From assembly GCA_025458545.1 (NCBI GenBank), contig JALOSH010000012.1, forward strand, positions 1 to 20,153: a DNA stretch of 20,153 bases. The letters are read 5' to 3'. Shown here in pieces: positions 17,657-20,153 of the stretch. The position numbers and the translations under genes were made by a program. The stretch's first letter is position 1, and each line of letters starts with the position of its first letter. Below the pieces are notes generated by a model. It made no database searches. It worked only from the letters and a program-made list of their open reading frames with translations, and was not told where the DNA came from. The stretch comes from Hydrogenophaga sp. (GTDB lineage Bacteria > Pseudomonadota > Gammaproteobacteria > Burkholderiales > Burkholderiaceae).

Positions 17657-18601
17657 ATGGCCCAAGCCTTCCCTTTTTCTGCCATCGTCGGCCAAGACGA
17701 GATGAAAACCGCGATCCTGATCGCCGCCATCGACCCGAGCATCGGCGGGGTGCTGGTGCTCGGCGACCGCGGCACCGGCAAATCGACCGCGGTGCGCGCC
17801 CTGGCCGCGCTGCTGCCCAAAATCAAGGCCGTGACGGGCTGCCGCTACGGCTGCGATCCGGCCGACGGCGCCAGCCGCTGCGCCGACTGCGCGGCGCTGC
17901 GACCCGCGGGCACGGCGCCCAAGTCGCACCTGATCCCGGTGCCGGTGGTCGACCTGCCGCTGGGCGCCACCGAAGACCGGGTGGTCGGTGCGCTCGACCT
18001 GGAGCGCGCGCTGTCGCAGGGCGTGAAAGCCTTCGAGCCCGGCCTGCTGGCCCAGGCGGGCGAAAACGTGGTGGAGCGCGAAGGCCTGTCGGTGCGCCAC
18101 CCGGCTCGCTTCGTGCTGGTGGGCAGCGGCAACCCGGAAGAAGGCGAGCTGCGCCCGCAGTTGCTGGACCGCTTCGGTCTGTCGGTGGAAGTGAAAACGC
18201 CCGAATTGCTGGCCGAGCGGGTGGAGGTGGTGAAGCGCCGCGACGCGTTCGAGCAGGACCGCGAGGCGTTCATCGCGCAGTGGAAGAAGGAAGACGAGCG
18301 CATCCGCCGCAAACTGGTGGCGGCCCGCGCGCGCCTGGCCGAGGTGGCCATTCCCGACGCCGCGCGCGAGCGCGCCGCCGCCCTGTGCATGGCACTGGGC
18401 ACCGACGGCCTGCGCGGCGACCTGACGCTGATCCGCGCCGCGCGCGCACTGGCCGCCTTGCAAGGCGACGCCACTGTCGCCGACGCGCATTTCCGTCGCG
18501 TGGCTGGCCCGGCCCTGCGCCACCGGCTGCGCCGCAACCCGCTGGACAACGCCGGATCGACCGTGCGCGTGGAGCGCGCAGTGGAAGAGCTGTTGAAGTG
18601 A
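17657..18601 (+). CDS. bchI: Mg-chelatase ATPase subunit I, apparently lacking the Walker B segment, 314 aa
   Basis: BchI is the AAA+ motor of magnesium chelatase (BchH-BchI-BchD), which inserts Mg2+ into protoporphyrin IX at the entry to bacteriochlorophyll synthesis. Visible: VGQDEMK (11-17), Walker A GDRGTGKST (36-44), a Cys-rich loop (CRYGCDPADGASRCADC, 62-78), sensor 1 GSGNPEEG (156-163), DRFG arginine finger (171-174) and sensor 2 GLRGDLTLIRAARA (251-264). However, FEPGLLAQ runs directly into AGENVVEREG at residues 126-142. In the family these are separated by about 27 more residues that include the Walker B YIDEVN and the LLEDHLVDLLLD helix. The protein is correspondingly short (usual 335-350). 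The frame is otherwise intact. It is probably unable to hydrolyse ATP unless the sequence is in error. bchD follows after 130 bp. Confidence 0.9.
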   Translation: MAQAFPFSAIVGQDEMKTAILIAAIDPSIGGVLVLGDRGTGKSTAVRALAALLPKIKAVTGCRYGCDPADGASRCADCAALRPAGTAPKSHLIPVPVVDLPLGATEDRVVGALDLERALSQGVKAFEPGLLAQAGENVVEREGLSVRHPARFVLVGSGNPEEGELRPQLLDRFGLSVEVKTPELLAERVEVVKRRDAFEQDREAFIAQWKKEDERIRRKLVAARARLAEVAIPDAARERAAALCMALGTDGLRGDLTLIRAARALAALQGDATVADAHFRRVAGPALRHRLRRNPLDNAGSTVRVERAVEELLK

Positions 18602-18602
18602 C

Positions 18603-18676
18603 CCCCCCGCGCCGCTTCGCGTCACCCCCCCAAGGGGGGCGGCACCAGAGGCCCGGCAAAGCCGGTTCCTCGGTGC
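18603..18676. repeat. GC-rich palindromic intergenic repeat between bchI and bchD
   Basis: This stretch holds CCCCCC-CAA-GGGGGG-like pairing near 18625-18639 and a long hairpin at 18642-18676 (GCACCAGAGG...CCTCGGTGC outside, CCGGC-AAA-GCCGG inside, one bulge). It resembles, from memory, dispersed REP-like intergenic elements common in Comamonadaceae genomes. It has no T-run and is not an evident terminator, but the hairpins could affect expression of bchD relative to bchI. Confidence 0.6.
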
Positions 18677-18731
18677 CCCCGGTCGCCGTTGCTTCCTGCG
18701 TTGCGGATCGCGCTCCGGCAGCGCGATTGAG

Positions 18732-20153
18732 ATGAACTCCCTTGCGCCTCCCGGTCTGAGCGCACGCGCGGCGCTCGCGGCGGCGCTGCTGGCGGTGGAT
18801 CCGGTGAGCCTGGGCGGCGCCGCTTTGCGCGCGGCGCCCGGCCCATTGCGCGATGCGTGGCTTTTGCTGCTGCGCAGTCTGCTGCCTGAATCAACACCCT
18901 TTCTGCGCGTGCCACTCAGCGCCAGCGACACCGCCCTGCTCGGCGGGCTGGACCTGTCGGCCACGCTGCACGCGGGCCGCCCGGTGGCGCAGCGCGGTCT
19001 GCTGGCGCGTGCCGATGGCGGCTTTTTGCTGCTGGCCATGGCCGAGCGGGTGAGCCCCGGCACGGCATCGCACCTGGCCGCTGCGCTGGACACCCACCAG
19101 GTGGCGCTGGAGCGCGACGGCCTGACCGAACGTTGCCCGGCGCGGATCGCTGTGGTGGCGCTGGACGAAGGTGCCAGCGACGAAGAACGCATGCCCGCCG
19201 CCCTGCTGGACCGGTTGGCTTTTCACCTGCTGCTGGACCCTGCGCCTGCCGGTGAAGAACCGGTGCACTGGCGGGCTGCCGACATCGCGTCAGCGCGCGA
19301 GCGCTTGAACCAGGTGAGCGTGCCGGACGCCGTGTTGCAAAGCCTGTGCGCCGCATCGCTGGTGTGGGGCGTGGACTCGCTGCGCGCGCCGCTGCTGGCC
19401 CTGCGCGCCGCCCGCGCCGCCGCCGCGTTGGCGGGTCTGGACGCGGTGGACGAAACCCATGCCACGCTGGCGGCCAGCCTGGTGCTGGCGCCGCGCGCCA
19501 CGCGCATGCCCAGCGCCGAACCACCGGCCGATGCCGAGCCACCCGCCAACGACTCCTCACCGCAAGAAACGCAAAACGCGGACGCGGACGCGGAACAACC
19601 GCAGGATCAGCCGCCCGCCGAAGCACCGACCGACGACAGCGCCGCCGAACCGCCACCCGACCCGAACGCCACCCTGCAGGCGATGGAAGACCGCCTGGTC
19701 GAGGCCGTGCGCGCGGCCATCCCGCCCGGCCTGCTGGCCGCGTTGCAGATGGGCCAGGACCGGCAGGCCCGCGCGGCCGCGGCCGGCCGTTCGGGCGCGG
19801 CCATGAAGCACCAGCACCGGGGCCGCCCGGTCGGCACGCGGCGTGGCGAGCCCCGGTCTGGCGCGCGCCTGCACGTTCTCGAAACTCTACGCGCAGCCGC
19901 GCCTTGGCAACGCTTGCGCCAGCAGGCCAGTCCCGGGCAGACGCGCATCCAGGTGCGGCGCGAAGACTTCCACATCGTGCGCTACCGCCAGCACCGCCCC
20001 ACCACCACCGTGTTCGTGGTGGACGCCTCGGGCTCGGCCGCGCTGCACCGGCTGGCCGAGACCAAGGGCGCGGTGGAGCTGCTGCTGGCCGAGTGTTATG
20101 TGCGGCGCGACCGGGTGGCCGTGCTCGCGTTTCGCGGGCCGGGCACCGAGCTG
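18732..20153 (+). CDS. bchD: Mg-chelatase subunit D, 3'-truncated by the window edge
   Basis: BchD pairs with BchI as the platform ring of magnesium chelatase. The frame is open from ATG 18732 to the last base, 474 codons of a usual 550-600. The N-terminal part is a degenerate AAA+-like domain without Walker motifs, as normal for BchD (AAALLAVDPVSLGGAALRAA at its start). A Pro/Asp/Glu/Ala-rich linker occupies about residues 259-313. The conserved basic segment HRGRPVGTRRGEPRSGARL leads into ETLRAAAPWQRLR. The integrin-I/VWA domain then shows VFVVDASGSAA with MIDAS residues Asp431, Ser433 and Ser435. No stop or frameshift is visible, so unlike bchI this gene looks intact as far as seen. No strong ribosome site is present. 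bchO often follows in such clusters but is outside the window. Confidence 0.93.
   Translation, partial: MNSLAPPGLSARAALAAALLAVDPVSLGGAALRAAPGPLRDAWLLLLRSLLPESTPFLRVPLSASDTALLGGLDLSATLHAGRPVAQRGLLARADGGFLLLAMAERVSPGTASHLAAALDTHQVALERDGLTERCPARIAVVALDEGASDEERMPAALLDRLAFHLLLDPAPAGEEPVHWRAADIASARERLNQVSVPDAVLQSLCAASLVWGVDSLRAPLLALRAARAAAALAGLDAVDETHATLAASLVLAPRATRMPSAEPPADAEPPANDSSPQETQNADADAEQPQDQPPAEAPTDDSAAEPPPDPNATLQAMEDRLVEAVRAAIPPGLLAALQMGQDRQARAAAAGRSGAAMKHQHRGRPVGTRRGEPRSGARLHVLETLRAAAPWQRLRQQASPGQTRIQVRREDFHIVRYRQHRPTTTVFVVDASGSAALHRLAETKGAVELLLAECYVRRDRVAVLAFRGPGTEL

Noticed and set aside
17615..19192. Minus-strand open frame of about 525 codons across bchI and bchD.
   Set aside because: Plus-strand BchI and BchD motifs are unambiguous, and the opposite frame is low-complexity Arg/Ala/Ser.

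Overview
The window is high-GC chromosomal DNA that reads as a betaproteobacterium of the order Burkholderiales, most likely a Comamonadaceae-type lineage with anoxygenic photosynthesis genes. This placement rests on recognised protein families (the Burkholderiales-style DUF6806 protein, the Tig-ClpP-ClpX-Lon order, class II tRNA-Leu genes and BchI/BchD). No database search was possible.

Left part (1-3900): the 3' part of murI (glutamate racemase) and a small helix-hairpin-helix protein (DUF4332 type) run rightward and end at a shared hairpin. Facing them are an Atg22/UMF1-type MFS transporter and a DUF6806-like acidic protein. Upstream of these, on the minus strand, is a four-gene tRNA cluster, Gly-Cys-Gly-Leu in transcription order. 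Each of the two identical tRNA-Gly genes carries its own intrinsic terminator, which looks like a local duplication.

Middle part (3988-10217): the protein quality-control block tig, clpP, clpX, lon, all on the minus strand. tig has its own terminator, and a perfect 16-bp palindrome lies between tig and clpP. A tRNA-Leu(UAG) lies upstream of tig.

RND efflux part (10259-14740): a lipoprotein adaptor and an RND pump permease form a translationally coupled pair. They are preceded by a promoter region with repeated TGACCGG motifs, including an 18-bp TetR-style imperfect palindrome. Neither a regulator gene nor an outer-membrane channel gene is in the window.

Right part (14745-20153): hpnC (hydroxysqualene synthase), a soluble histidine kinase overlapping it tail to tail, an FNR-like [4Fe-4S] regulator with a CRP-like recognition helix, then bchI and the start of bchD (Mg-chelatase subunits of bacteriochlorophyll synthesis). 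Two things stand out. A TGT-N12-ACA palindrome of the PpsR/CrtJ type lies upstream of bchI. BchI itself has what looks like a clean in-frame loss of about 27 residues, removing the Walker B segment. If real, the encoded BchI should be unable to hydrolyse ATP, which would mark a decaying or unusual photosynthesis locus.
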